NCBI RefSeq assembly: GCF_013266695.1 | Contig: NZ_JABRXF010000001.1 | Coordinates: 1,679,736 to 1,743,735 of the forward strand | Reading direction: 5' to 3' | DNA from: Hongsoonwoonella zoysiae | Lineage (GTDB): Bacteria; Pseudomonadota; Alphaproteobacteria; Rhizobiales; Stappiaceae | DNA length: 64,000 bases | Shown here: one piece after another, positions 1 to 7,963 of the stretch | Layout of the letters: the number at the start of each line of letters is the position of its first letter | Numbering within the stretch: the first letter of the stretch is position 1 | Made by a program: the position numbers and the translations under genes | The notes under the pieces: model-generated | Databases searched by the model: none | What the model saw: only the letters and a program-made list of their open reading frames with translations | Told to the model about the DNA's origin: nothing

Positions 1-321
1 AATTACCTCTATGGGCTGGGGAAACGATCCCCAAACTGAAAGCCCGGCGTCATCTGCCTTCCGAATTCTGCCTGTCGGCTTCGAGCATGATGCGCCTTGC
101 CTGGCCCGGATATATGCTTCGGTTCTGGCCCGGTTGCCCGAAAGGGAATCGCAAAAGATCGACCGAACACTGTAGCAGTCGAAATAGGCAATCCCGATAC
201 CTGCCGCAACCAGGCGAATTTGCGCCGGACTATATCGGAATGACGTCCGATTGGCCAAGGGTTCCGTTTCGCCTCAAATGAGAAGGCTCCGGAGCGGAAC
301 CGGGCAAGGATTTCCGTCACT

Positions 322-336
322 CGGCAAGCATTGCCG
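322..336. promoter_or_regulatory. ftr-like palindrome, putative FlbD enhancer site
   Basis: CGGCAA-GCA-TTGCCG is a perfect palindrome with 6-base arms. It lies about 75 bases upstream of the -24 element at 409-425, the usual place for an enhancer. A near-identical core (GGCAA-N3-TTGCC) occurs before fliF at 4075-4087. In Caulobacter, FlbD binds GC-rich palindromic ftr elements of this kind. A flbD gene is present at 7964. Binding by FlbD is inferred. Confidence 0.6.
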
Positions 337-408
337 GGAACAGGCGAAGCGTCTCAAATTAATTTTAAAAAGATTGTTATATATCAGTGCCTTAAAACAC
401 TCTTCCAA

Positions 409-425
409 TTGGCCCGAGGCTTGCA
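409..425 (+). promoter_or_regulatory. sigma-54 (-24/-12) promoter of fliK
   Basis: TTGGCCCGAGGCTTGCA matches the sigma-54 consensus TTGGCACG-N4-TTGCA with one mismatch. The key GG (411-412) and GC (423-424) are exactly 10 bases apart. Transcription would start near 436, just before the chosen TTG start of fliK at 499. This fits the FlbD/sigma-54 control of late flagellar genes known from Caulobacter. Confidence 0.75.
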
Positions 426-498
426 GTTAAGCGTTCGGGTCAGGGGCGGCGTCCGAGTTTCGGAATATCGCTGCCGGTTTTTGGCAACGGAGAGTGCG

Positions 499-2394
499 TT
501 GAGCAGCGCAGGCAATATTTCAGCGTCGGCCGCGTCGTCATTCCTGGGCGATCAGAAAAGCGCGGGAGCGGGTAAGGGTCCGGCTTCCGGTGAGGGTTCG
601 GAATTCGGACTGCATTTGATCAGGTCCATCCATGCGCAGGGCAACGGCACGGGCAAGGCCACACCCGAGACGCCTTTCACGGGCGATCTGCAAAGTTCCC
701 TGGTTCAGGAAATCAGACAACGGCTGCAGAATGAGCCCGGAGAGCAGCCTCCCAGGATTTCCTTTTCATGGAATGAGGAATTCGGCGGCTTTTTCCTGAC
801 GATCGAGCAGCGCGGTGACGCTGAGCAGGCAGCGGAGACAGGTGAAGGAGAGGGCGGGTCGAGCGCCCTGCTTTCGCCTCCCGCGTGGGCGCGCGGTGAA
901 TTTCAGCAATATCTCGCGAAGACGGACGAACCGCGCCTTGCACTGGTAGAAGATGGCGAAGTGATCGCCTCCAATGTCGAAGGCGACTTTGGCCTGCCGA
1001 CGGTCGGCTCTCCGGGTGAGGTGCCGCCTGTCGAGGGAGTCGCGCCTCAAACAGCGGGCATCGACGGCGTATTGACTGGCGAGGATTTGCCGATTGAAGA
1101 TTTGCCGATTGATGCGGGTCCGGAGGTCGGTAGCGAAAATGGCGGGGCCGGAATCGCGTCACCTGCCGAAGGGGAGTTTTCGGAGGCGAAACCCGCCGCT
1201 TCTTCAAATTCTGAGTCAGCCTTTGCGGAAGACCCGCCGCCAGCCGGCGCCGGTTCCCCGGAAGAAGGTGACAGGATAGCGGCCTCAGCTTCCGCTACCG
1301 CGCAGACCCAACCATCCTCGGGCGCAGAGAAGCTTCCACCGGAGATCGATGCCGGGACGGCGGGGGTGACGAATGATGCAGTGACGTCGGACGCCGAGGA
1401 AACCACACTTTCGGCTGGCCCGGCGGACCTTGACTCCGGCCCGCCGGATGCCGTCGCCGTCGGAACGGGCAACGAAAGCGGACAAGGCGGCTCCGTGCAG
1501 GTGGTTTCAGGCGAAAACCAGGCTCAAAATCGCGCGGCGGCATCGGCATCGGCAACGGTGCGAGACGACACCTCCACCGATAGGCCGGCAAGCGCACAAC
1601 CGGTGTCTTCGCTGGTCGATCCGGCAGTCGTTGATGAAGCTTTGGAAGGCCAAAGCCGCTATGATCGACCGTCATCGGATACTGAAAATGCTGAAGGCAA
1701 GAGTTCCGCGCCAGGCGAGGCTGCGGTGGCCAAGGCCGTTACCGACCGTGGGCTACGCTCCGGCGTATCCGCCGCCGCTCTTACCTTTGCGGCGGCATTG
1801 AAGGGTGAGGGAGGGACGGATGAGCCGGAATTCAGCCTGTCCGGGTTGCAGCAACACGGCTCCGCGCCCCTGGAATTCGCGGTAGGCGATACCGGGGCGG
1901 GTGCGGCGCGCGCCGCTGCCCAGATCGCGCAGAGCCCGGCCCAGTCGGCGCATCTCGCGACTCAGGTGGCGGTTGAGGTGGCTCGTCACGCATCCCAGGG
2001 CACGAATCGATTCCAGATCAGGCTCGACCCGCCGGAACTCGGACGCGTCGATGTGCGGCTCAAGATCCAGTCGGACGGGTCGGTCCAGGCCCATCTGACG
2101 GTTGAACGAAGCGAAACGCTCGATCTCTTTATGCGTGATCAGCGCGGCCTTGAGCGCGCGCTCGATGCCGCGGGCCTGAAAATTGAAAACGGTTCCGTTC
2201 AGTTCTCCCTGAAAGACCAGGGAGGTTCGCCGGGATTCGCCGGGCATGACCCTTCGGGTAACGGAGGCGCGGGGGACGACGCCCGTGGCGGGCGGCAGGC
2301 TGGTGCTGACGGGGAGCATGAACCTTCCGACAGCGTGGACATCAAGAGGGCGTATGTCGGCGTCAGCACCGGCTCTCTCGACATACGCGTGTGA
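499..2394 (+). CDS. fliK: flagellar hook-length control protein FliK
   Basis: This protein is exported through the flagellar secretion system. It measures hook length and switches export from hook to filament substrates. The first ~450 residues are low-complexity, rich in Ala, Gly, Glu, Ser and Pro, as is usual for FliK rulers. The C-terminal ~120 residues form the conserved Flg_hook domain, with the LDPPELGRVDVRLKI core and an acidic, glycine-rich tail after it. I chose TTG at 499 because GGAG lies 7 bases upstream and the sigma-54 promoter at 409-425 excludes the longer reading frame from 331. flgD follows 47 bases later, probably in the same transcript. Length 631 residues. Confidence 0.88.
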   Translation: MSSAGNISASAASSFLGDQKSAGAGKGPASGEGSEFGLHLIRSIHAQGNGTGKATPETPFTGDLQSSLVQEIRQRLQNEPGEQPPRISFSWNEEFGGFFLTIEQRGDAEQAAETGEGEGGSSALLSPPAWARGEFQQYLAKTDEPRLALVEDGEVIASNVEGDFGLPTVGSPGEVPPVEGVAPQTAGIDGVLTGEDLPIEDLPIDAGPEVGSENGGAGIASPAEGEFSEAKPAASSNSESAFAEDPPPAGAGSPEEGDRIAASASATAQTQPSSGAEKLPPEIDAGTAGVTNDAVTSDAEETTLSAGPADLDSGPPDAVAVGTGNESGQGGSVQVVSGENQAQNRAAASASATVRDDTSTDRPASAQPVSSLVDPAVVDEALEGQSRYDRPSSDTENAEGKSSAPGEAAVAKAVTDRGLRSGVSAAALTFAAALKGEGGTDEPEFSLSGLQQHGSAPLEFAVGDTGAGAARAAAQIAQSPAQSAHLATQVAVEVARHASQGTNRFQIRLDPPELGRVDVRLKIQSDGSVQAHLTVERSETLDLFMRDQRGLERALDAAGLKIENGSVQFSLKDQGGSPGFAGHDPSGNGGAGDDARGGRQAGADGEHEPSDSVDIKRAYVGVSTGSLDIRV

Positions 2395-2441
2395 GACCAA
2401 CTCGTTATATCCAGGGCAAGCAGTGCCCCTGAGGAGCAGAA

Positions 2442-3116
2442 ATGGTTGACCAGATTTCCAGCCTGAGCAGCGTGGGCGGGCTAAGAAGCGCTGAATCCGC
2501 CGCCAGTCAGGCCGCGCTCGACAACAATTACGAACTTTTCCTGTCAATATTGACGACACAGATCAAGAACCAGGATCCGCTCGACCCGCAGGACGCTTCA
2601 CAGTTTACCGAACAGCTCGTTCAGTATTCTTCCGTGGAACAGCAGATCAAGACGAACGATCAGCTGGAGGCGGTGCTCGCCTCGATCGAGGCGGCCGGCG
2701 CATCGAGTTTCGTCAGCTATATCGGCACGGAGATCGAAGCGCTGGGCTCCAGCGCCAGGTTGGAAGAAGGCTCTGCGACATGGACGTTCACGTCTCAACG
2801 GGAGGCGCAGGGGTTGGTGCAGATCTTCAACGATGACGGCGAGCTTGTATTCGAAACGGAAGCGGCTCTTACGGGAAGCGAACAGACCATTGAATGGAAT
2901 GGCGAGACCGATTCGGGAGCGCCTTACACTTCGGGCACGTTTCATGCCGCGATTTTCGAAACAAACGAGCAAGGCGAACCTCTGCGCACCGTCCCCATCC
3001 GCGTTCGCGGCGTTGTCGATGGTGTGGACTTCTCGACAGGAGGCGCCGTTCTCCAGGTGGATGGTTCGAATATACCCGTCTCCCAGGTCATTTCCGTCAC
3101 GAGAAACGGTGGCTGA
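2442..3116 (+). CDS. flgD: flagellar hook assembly scaffold FlgD
   Basis: This is the hook-capping protein, needed to polymerise FlgE at the growing hook tip. The N-terminal half has the typical FlgD signature: ELFLSILTTQIKNQDPLDPQ followed by the residues FTEQLVQYSSVEQQ (about 30-70). The C-terminal half carries the FlgD Ig-like/tudor part (VFETEAALTG, EWNGETDSGAPYTSGTF). The start has a good ribosome binding site (GAGGAG, 7 bases upstream). It is co-transcribed with fliK, as in other alphaproteobacteria. At 224 residues it has normal length. Confidence 0.92.
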   Translation: MVDQISSLSSVGGLRSAESAASQAALDNNYELFLSILTTQIKNQDPLDPQDASQFTEQLVQYSSVEQQIKTNDQLEAVLASIEAAGASSFVSYIGTEIEALGSSARLEEGSATWTFTSQREAQGLVQIFNDDGELVFETEAALTGSEQTIEWNGETDSGAPYTSGTFHAAIFETNEQGEPLRTVPIRVRGVVDGVDFSTGGAVLQVDGSNIPVSQVISVTRNGG

Positions 3117-3126
3117 CCGGCTGCCA

Positions 3127-3240
3127 GAGCGCTTTCCACGGAAGCGGGGCGGCTTTCGTGATAAGAAATCGCTTTGGGTTCGATATCTTGAGCATATCCT
3201 GGTGGCGATATCCGATCCGGATTTCGAGGGATGTGCTCTG
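3127..3240. repeat. two-hairpin interspersed repeat, copy 1
   Basis: This is one of three clear copies in the window (others at 13455-13556 and 52813-52920). It starts AGAGCGCTTTCC. The first hairpin has arms CACGGAAGC (3137-3145) and GGCTTTCGTG (3151-3160). A conserved linker, GATAAGAAATCGCTT then ATATCTTGAGCAT, leads to a second hairpin with arms AGCATATCC (3191-3199) and GGATGTGCT (3229-3237). It lies in the gap between flgD and sciP. Confidence 0.75.
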
Positions 3241-3310
3241 GCAGTCTGATTTTCGCGGAACTCTGCCGTTTCTGAGTCGCTCAAATTCTTACCGAATTGT
3301 TGCCGTCGGT

Positions 3311-3325
3311 TTAGGCAATTCTTAA
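3311..3325. promoter_or_regulatory. weak CtrA-like half-site pair upstream of sciP
   Basis: TTAG-N7-TTAA stands 54 bases before the sciP start, close to the CtrA consensus TTAA-N7-TTAA but with one half-site degenerate. In Caulobacter, sciP is a CtrA target, which makes the site plausible. The match alone is weak. Confidence 0.3.
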
Positions 3326-3378
3326 AACCGTCACGCTATTCTCATTCTCGACCTGGTCATGGTGAGTGTGAGAGTATA

Positions 3379-3654
3379 ATGACCGAACCGACAAGTTCTC
3401 GCGTGAAATATGTCATCGGGCCGGACGGAAGTCCCCTGACCATATCGGATCTGCCGCCAACGAACACGCGTCGTTGGGTAATTCGCAGGAAAGCCGAAGT
3501 GGTCGCAGCTGTGCGCGGTGGCCTGTTATCCCTCGATGAAGCCTGCCAACGTTACACGCTGACGGTGGAAGAATTTCTGTCATGGCAGAAATCCATCGAT
3601 CGGCACGGCCTTGCCGGCCTAAGGGCGACACGCGTTCAGCAGTATCGCAACTGA
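3379..3654 (+). CDS. sciP: CtrA inhibitor SciP (DUF1153 family)
   Basis: This is a small helix-turn-helix protein of 91 residues, the same size as Caulobacter SciP. SciP binds CtrA at promoters and blocks recruitment of RNA polymerase, resetting the cell-cycle programme after CtrA-driven genes such as flagellar genes have been expressed. The diagnostic stretches YVIGPDGSPLTISDLPP, RWVIRRKAEVVAAVRGGLLS and EACQRYTLTVEEFLSWQ are all present. It stands alone, with a terminator-like hairpin just downstream (3685-3710), between flgD and the CtrA-box-bearing fliF promoter. Start ATG at 3379; the ribosome binding site (GTGAGAG) is weak. Confidence 0.93.
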   Translation: MTEPTSSRVKYVIGPDGSPLTISDLPPTNTRRWVIRRKAEVVAAVRGGLLSLDEACQRYTLTVEEFLSWQKSIDRHGLAGLRATRVQQYRN

Positions 3655-3684
3655 CCGTTTCCAGTATTCAGACGAGATTTATGC

Positions 3685-3710
3685 GCCGCCGGAATTTAAT
3701 TTCCGGCGGC
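3685..3710 (+). terminator. hairpin downstream of sciP
   Basis: GCCGCCGGAA and TTCCGGCGGC form a perfect 10-bp stem with a 6-base loop, 30 bases after the sciP stop. The following TTCTCGCTGTT is only moderately T-rich, so termination efficiency is uncertain. Confidence 0.6.
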
Positions 3711-4049
3711 TTCTCGCTGTTGAGGAGGCGATGTCGCGGCGGGATTGCATTTCTTGCCGGGGATCGCATGCCTGCCTGATGGGTAAATCTGCTTAGCGCG
3801 GGATTGTCGGTCGTCGACGATATAACGCTTCATCGCCGCTTTGCCGCTCGTGCATCGACGCGGCCGCGCCGGAGTCATGTCGACCGGTTATCTCATGCCG
3901 TTGCGGCGCTTTGCGACTCACATTCGACCTGCTCGCACATTGCGATCCTTAGGGCCGTGGGTCGGCGGCAAAAATTTCCTGGTTTGAAATTCGAAAAGTG
4001 AGGAATTCCGCGAGTTCCGGCGGATGGAGATGTGAAACGTAAATAAGCG
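3711..4049. other. intergenic region between sciP and fliF
   Basis: I see no supported gene in this stretch. The fliF promoter elements begin at 4050. Confidence 0.5.
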
Positions 4050-4065
4050 TTAACACCTTGTTTAC
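4050..4065 (+). promoter_or_regulatory. CtrA box of the fliF promoter
   Basis: TTAA-CACCTTG-TTTAC matches the CtrA consensus TTAA-N7-TTAAC with one changed base. It stands about 110 bases before the fliF start. In Caulobacter the fliF operon is a class II flagellar operon turned on by CtrA through such a box. The neighbouring sciP gene encodes the CtrA antagonist. Function is inferred from the motif and position. Confidence 0.65.
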
Positions 4066-4074
4066 CATATCCCG

Positions 4075-4087
4075 GGCAAGTTTTGCC
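4075..4087. promoter_or_regulatory. ftr-like palindrome in the fliF promoter
   Basis: GGCAA-GTT-TTGCC lies 9 bases downstream of the CtrA box, where a bound protein would overlap the core promoter. It shares its core with the palindrome at 322-336. In Caulobacter, FlbD binds an ftr site in the fliF promoter and represses it, while activating sigma-54 promoters elsewhere. The layout here is the same. Confidence 0.55.
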
Positions 4088-4174
4088 TACCGGCTGTTCG
4101 GGGGCCATCACCATCCCCTCATCCCCTTGGTCCCCGAACGGCCCGGTCATTTGTTTGAGGCATGACGAGCGGGT

Positions 4175-5812
4175 TTGATCGTGAACGGTATCACGGAACT
4201 TATTAAGACGCTTGGACCCACGCGAATAGCGTCGATGGGCGCGGTCGCCGCGATCCTGGTCGGCGTATTCGCCTTGATTATTTTTCGTATCACGGCGCCG
4301 CAGATGGTGCCGCTTTATACGGATCTGACGCTGGAAGATTCTTCCGCGGTTATCTCGCGCCTTGAAAGCCAGGGGGTCCAGCATGAGTTGCGCAACGAAG
4401 GCGCAACAGTGCTGGTGCCCCGCGACCAGGTTTTCCGCCTGCGTATAAGGCTGGCTGAGGAAGGTCTGCCGACCGGAGGCAACGTCGGCTATGAGATCTT
4501 CGACAAGACGGATACGCTCGGCGCGACGAGCTTTGTGCAGAACATCAATCATCTGCGCGCGCTTGAAGGCGAGTTGACGCGAACCATCCGCTCTATCGAC
4601 CGGATCGCGGCGGCTCGCGTTCACCTTGTCATGCCGGAGCGTCAGCTCTTCCGCCGCGACCAGCAGCCGCCGTCGGCCTCTATCGTGCTCAAAGTGCGCG
4701 GCTCGCTGGACAACGGTCAGGTGCGCGCGATCCAGCATCTGGTCGCGACAGCGGTGGAGGGTCTGTCGCCGCAGTATGTTTCGATTGTCGACGAAACGGG
4801 CCGGCTGCTTGCGAGCGGCAGCGGCGATGACGCGCAAAGCGCCATGGCCAACACGCTTTACGAGCGAACCCAGCTCGAGGAGCGGCGCTTGCGTGCGCAG
4901 GTCGAGGAAATTCTGAACAGCGTCGTCGGTGCGGGCCGCTCGCGGGTACAGGTTGCGGTCGATCTTGATTTCAATCGCATCACCGAAACGCAGGAACTCT
5001 ACGATCCGGAAAGCCAGGTTGTCCGTTCCACCCAGATCAAGGAAGAGAATTCATCTTCCCAGGCGCAGCTTGGCGGCGTTACGGCTGGGAACCAGCTTCC
5101 GCAGTCGAACGGCGAGGAAGGTGGCCCCGGCAATCGCGACACGGCCAATATCACGGAAGAAATCGTAAACTACGAGATTTCGAAGTCGACGAAGACCGAG
5201 ATCATCGAGGCCGGCAGCGTCAAGCGGCTTTCTGTCGCCGTTCTCGTAGACGGCGTCTATGCGCCGGATGAGCAGGGGGATCTGGTCTATGAACCCCGCA
5301 CTCAGGAAGAACTCGACAGGATCGCGGCTCTCGTTCGCTCCGCAGTGGGGTATGATGAGACGCGCGGTGACACGATCGAGGTTGTGAACTTGCGTTTTGC
5401 CGAAGCGCCCAACCAGATCGCTTCTGCTGCGGAGGAAGGTCTCTTCGACTTCACGCGCGCCGATATCATGCGCTTCATCGAACTCGGCGTTCTCTTTGTC
5501 GTCGCGCTGCTTCTCACGCTTTTTGCGGTAAGGCCGCTGATCAAGCGCATCCTCACCAAGGAAGAACCTGCTCCCGCGCCCGCTCTGCTCGGTGCGGACG
5601 GCAGCCCACTTGGAACCACCGCACTGCCCCAATCCGACGTCGCAAAAGAAGAAGAGCCGCAGGATCAGGAACCCCAGATCAAATGGCTTGAGCAGGCGCA
5701 GGCCGAAGGCGCCATCCAGGTCGCGACGATCTCGAAGGTCGGTGACATGATCGAGGAATATCCAAGTGAGGCCGTGACGATCATCCGCGGCTGGCTGAAC
5801 GAGGCGGCTTGA
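4175..5812 (+). CDS. fliF: flagellar MS-ring protein FliF
   Basis: FliF forms the membrane ring that seeds flagellar assembly. Two membrane segments are visible, near residues 17-38 and 432-455, flanking a periplasmic part with the ring-building motifs ([44 protein letters not shown]). The cytoplasmic tail, acidic and proline-rich then ending [16 protein letters not shown], is the FliG-binding segment. The start is TTG at 4175, with GTG at 4181 as an alternative. The gene overlaps or abuts fliG (stop at 5810-5812, ATG at 5815) and heads the operon fliFGHN-flbD-flhA. At 545 residues it is full length. Confidence 0.95.
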   Translation: MIVNGITELIKTLGPTRIASMGAVAAILVGVFALIIFRITAPQMVPLYTDLTLEDSSAVISRLESQGVQHELRNEGATVLVPRDQVFRLRIRLAEEGLPTGGNVGYEIFDKTDTLGATSFVQNINHLRALEGELTRTIRSIDRIAAARVHLVMPERQLFRRDQQPPSASIVLKVRGSLDNGQVRAIQHLVATAVEGLSPQYVSIVDETGRLLASGSGDDAQSAMANTLYERTQLEERRLRAQVEEILNSVVGAGRSRVQVAVDLDFNRITETQELYDPESQVVRSTQIKEENSSSQAQLGGVTAGNQLPQSNGEEGGPGNRDTANITEEIVNYEISKSTKTEIIEAGSVKRLSVAVLVDGVYAPDEQGDLVYEPRTQEELDRIAALVRSAVGYDETRGDTIEVVNLRFAEAPNQIASAAEEGLFDFTRADIMRFIELGVLFVVALLLTLFAVRPLIKRILTKEEPAPAPALLGADGSPLGTTALPQSDVAKEEEPQDQEPQIKWLEQAQAEGAIQVATISKVGDMIEEYPSEAVTIIRGWLNEAA

Positions 5813-5814
5813 TC

Positions 5815-6864
5815 ATGGCGGATGGCAACCAGCTCAATCAGCTTACGGTTAGTGATACGGAAAAGGACCGCAGCCTTGCGGGCGCCGAACGTGCAGCGGT
5901 TCTTCTGCTTGCGCTTGGCGAAAGGCACGGGCGGCGCATCTGGGAACAACTGGATGAGATCGAGGTTCGGGATATCTCCGCCGCCATGGCGCGTCTCGGT
6001 CCTGTCACGCCGAATATGCTTGAAAAGCTCTTCGTCGACTTCGTGAAGAAGCTTTCGAGCAACGGGGCGCTGACCGGCAATGTCGATGCAACCGAACGGT
6101 TGTTGTCGACTTTCCTGCCCGGCGATCGCGTTGCCCACATCATGGAGGAAATCCGCGGGCCTGCCGGCCGCAACATGTGGGAAAAGCTCTCCAACGTTCA
6201 GGAAAACGTCCTCGCCAACTACCTGAAGAACGAATACCCGCAGACGGTCGCCGTTGTGCTGTCGAAGATCAATCCCGACCACGCCGCTCGTGTTCTTTCC
6301 ATCCTGCCAGAGGAACTGGCCCTCGAAGTGGTCAACCGGATGCTGAAGATGGAGGCGATCCAGAAGGAGGTTCTGGAAAAGGTGGAGCAGACGCTGCGCG
6401 TGGAGTTCATGTCGAACCTGACCAACACCAGCCGCCGCGACAGCCACGAAATGATGGCGGACATCTTCAACAATTTCGACCGTCAGACGGAAGCCAGGTT
6501 CATCGCCTCGCTTGAGGAGGAGAACAGGGAGTCGGCGGAGCGTATCAAGACGCTGATGTTCACCTTCGACGATCTGATGAAGCTTGACGCCGCCTCATGC
6601 CAGACGCTGCTTCGCAACGTTGAGAAGGATCGGCTGGCGATCGCGCTGAAAGGTGCGAACGACGCGGTGCGGGAGTTCTTCTTCTCCAACATGTCGTCTC
6701 GCGCGGCGAACCTTCTGAAGGACGATATGGACGCGTTGGGGCCGACCCGGTTGCGTGACGTGGACGAGGCGCAGTCCATGATGGTCTCCACCGCGAAGGA
6801 CCTCGCCGCGAAAGGCGACATCATGCTTTCCAAGAACAAGGGCGATGACGAGCTCATCTACTGA
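5815..6864 (+). CDS. fliG: flagellar motor switch protein FliG
   Basis: FliG is the rotor protein that contacts both the MS ring and the stator and sets rotation. The three-domain architecture is intact: an N-terminal FliF-binding part ([10 protein letters not shown]), a middle part containing the [20 protein letters not shown] motif, and a C-terminal domain with the charged torque helix ([21 protein letters not shown]). I chose ATG at 5815, with GAGG 10 bases upstream, over an in-frame TTG at 5809 that would overlap the fliF stop. Length 349 residues. Confidence 0.95.
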   Translation: MADGNQLNQLTVSDTEKDRSLAGAERAAVLLLALGERHGRRIWEQLDEIEVRDISAAMARLGPVTPNMLEKLFVDFVKKLSSNGALTGNVDATERLLSTFLPGDRVAHIMEEIRGPAGRNMWEKLSNVQENVLANYLKNEYPQTVAVVLSKINPDHAARVLSILPEELALEVVNRMLKMEAIQKEVLEKVEQTLRVEFMSNLTNTSRRDSHEMMADIFNNFDRQTEARFIASLEEENRESAERIKTLMFTFDDLMKLDAASCQTLLRNVEKDRLAIALKGANDAVREFFFSNMSSRAANLLKDDMDALGPTRLRDVDEAQSMMVSTAKDLAAKGDIMLSKNKGDDELIY

Positions 6865-6885
6865 CGCCGCTGAGGAAAACGTCGA

Positions 6886-7587
6886 GTGACGAACCTGAAG
6901 ATGAAAGCCAATCGTTTCCTGTTCGACCATGATTTCGCCGTGCCTGCGGCGCCGGCGGAACCGGTCGAGCCGGTCGAGCCGGAAATCCCGACGATCACCG
7001 TGCCCGAGCACGAGGCGCTTCTGGCGAAGGCTGAGAAGAGGGCTTTCGAGCGAGGACGCCAGGAAGGCCGTAAGGAAGCGGCGGACACGACCGAAAGCCG
7101 CCTGAGCGCGGAAGTCACGAACCTTACCAGTCAGGTCATGGAGCTCCTTGGCGGAATCGACGGAATCAAGAGCGAGCAGGAGAAAGATGCGATCGCCCTT
7201 TCGTTTCTGGTCGCGCGCCGCCTGGCGGCACATCTGATCGCTCGTGAGCCGCTGGGGGAAGTGATCGCGCTGGTGTCGGAGTGTCTGGGCCCCTTGCGCG
7301 AGGCGCCTCACCTGGTGATCCGGGTGCGCGACAGCGATGTCGACGATCTCAGGACCTGGGTCGACCCGATCATCCATGAAAAGGGCTTCGAAGGTCGCCT
7401 CGTCATTCTGGGGGATCCCGAGATCGAGCGCGGAGATTGCCGCATCGAATGGGCGGACGGCGGTATCGTGCGTGACCGCAAGGCCGTCGAGCGGCAGATC
7501 GATCAGGCGGCGAAGCGCTACTTCGCCGCGCGAATGACAGTGGCGGGCGATCCCGCCGGATCAACCGAACGCAACACCGAGGAGTGA
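6886..7587 (+). CDS. fliH: flagellar export regulator FliH-like protein
   Basis: The position between fliG and fliN and the overall make-up identify it. It has a proline- and acid-rich N-terminus (EPVEPVEPEIP), a long charged helix (about 45-90) and a C-terminal FliH/V-ATPase E-like domain (DPEIERGDCRIEWADGGIVRD). FliH binds the export ATPase FliI and brings it to the C ring. FliI itself is not in this window. Start GTG at 6886, with GAGG upstream; ATG at 6901 is possible. Sequence identity to other FliH proteins is low across this family, so the call leans on context. Confidence 0.82.
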   Translation: MTNLKMKANRFLFDHDFAVPAAPAEPVEPVEPEIPTITVPEHEALLAKAEKRAFERGRQEGRKEAADTTESRLSAEVTNLTSQVMELLGGIDGIKSEQEKDAIALSFLVARRLAAHLIAREPLGEVIALVSECLGPLREAPHLVIRVRDSDVDDLRTWVDPIIHEKGFEGRLVILGDPEIERGDCRIEWADGGIVRDRKAVERQIDQAAKRYFAARMTVAGDPAGSTERNTEE

Positions 7588-7594
7588 ACCGGCC

Positions 7595-7942
7595 ATGGCC
7601 GAAACCGACAATTTGGAAAGTGGTTTCCCGCTCGACGAGTTCGAAGGCGCGTCCATGCCGGCCGGTACCGGCGAGGACGAGCAGTCCCAGGCGAAGGGCG
7701 CAGCCGACCTTGAGGCCGTTTTCGACGTGCCGGTGCAGATCTCGGCCGTTCTGGGCCACTCGCGCATGCATGTTTCCGACCTTTTGAAGCTTTCTTCCGG
7801 CACGGTGCTGGAGCTTGATAGAAAGGTCGGCGAGGCGATCGACATCTATGTCAACGACCGGCTCGTGGCGCGTGGTGAAGTGGTTCTGGTCGAGGACAAA
7901 CTCGGCGTGACCATGACGGAAATCATCAAATCCGATCGCTGA
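7595..7942 (+). CDS. fliN: flagellar motor switch protein FliN
   Basis: This is a C-ring subunit of 115 residues. The C-terminal SpoA domain is clear: VFDVPVQISAVLGHSRMHVSD, LDRKVGEAIDIYVNDRLVARGEVVLVEDKLGVTMTEII. The first ~40 residues are an acidic linker. The start ATG lies 7 bases after the fliH stop, with GGAG spanning the fliH end, which suggests translational coupling. No fliM is seen in this window. Confidence 0.94.
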   Translation: MAETDNLESGFPLDEFEGASMPAGTGEDEQSQAKGAADLEAVFDVPVQISAVLGHSRMHVSDLLKLSSGTVLELDRKVGEAIDIYVNDRLVARGEVVLVEDKLGVTMTEIIKSDR

Positions 7943-7963
7943 TCGGGAAGCTGGAGAAAGATC

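Larger units (their letters stand above)
1..498. other. intergenic region upstream of fliK
   Basis: I see no convincing gene here. The open frames are short, lack ribosome binding sites and do not resemble a known family. The useful content is regulatory and sits at the right-hand end: a perfect palindrome at 322-336 and a sigma-54 type promoter at 409-425, both pointing at fliK. An open frame in phase with fliK extends left to 331, but its first codon lies inside the palindrome and upstream of the promoter, so it is not the real start. Confidence 0.6.

Noticed and set aside
105-125. A second sigma-54-like sequence (TGGCCCGGATATATGC)
   Set aside because: The GG and GC elements are 11 bases apart instead of 10, and no gene with a proper start follows.
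9-320. A 103-codon minus-strand open frame at the left edge
   Set aside because: No ribosome binding site, no recognisable domain, and it overlaps the regulatory region of fliK.
1047-1472. Long minus-strand frames inside fliK and many other genes
   Set aside because: These are mirror frames of GC-rich coding sequence. The codon pattern and domains support the plus-strand gene in each case.
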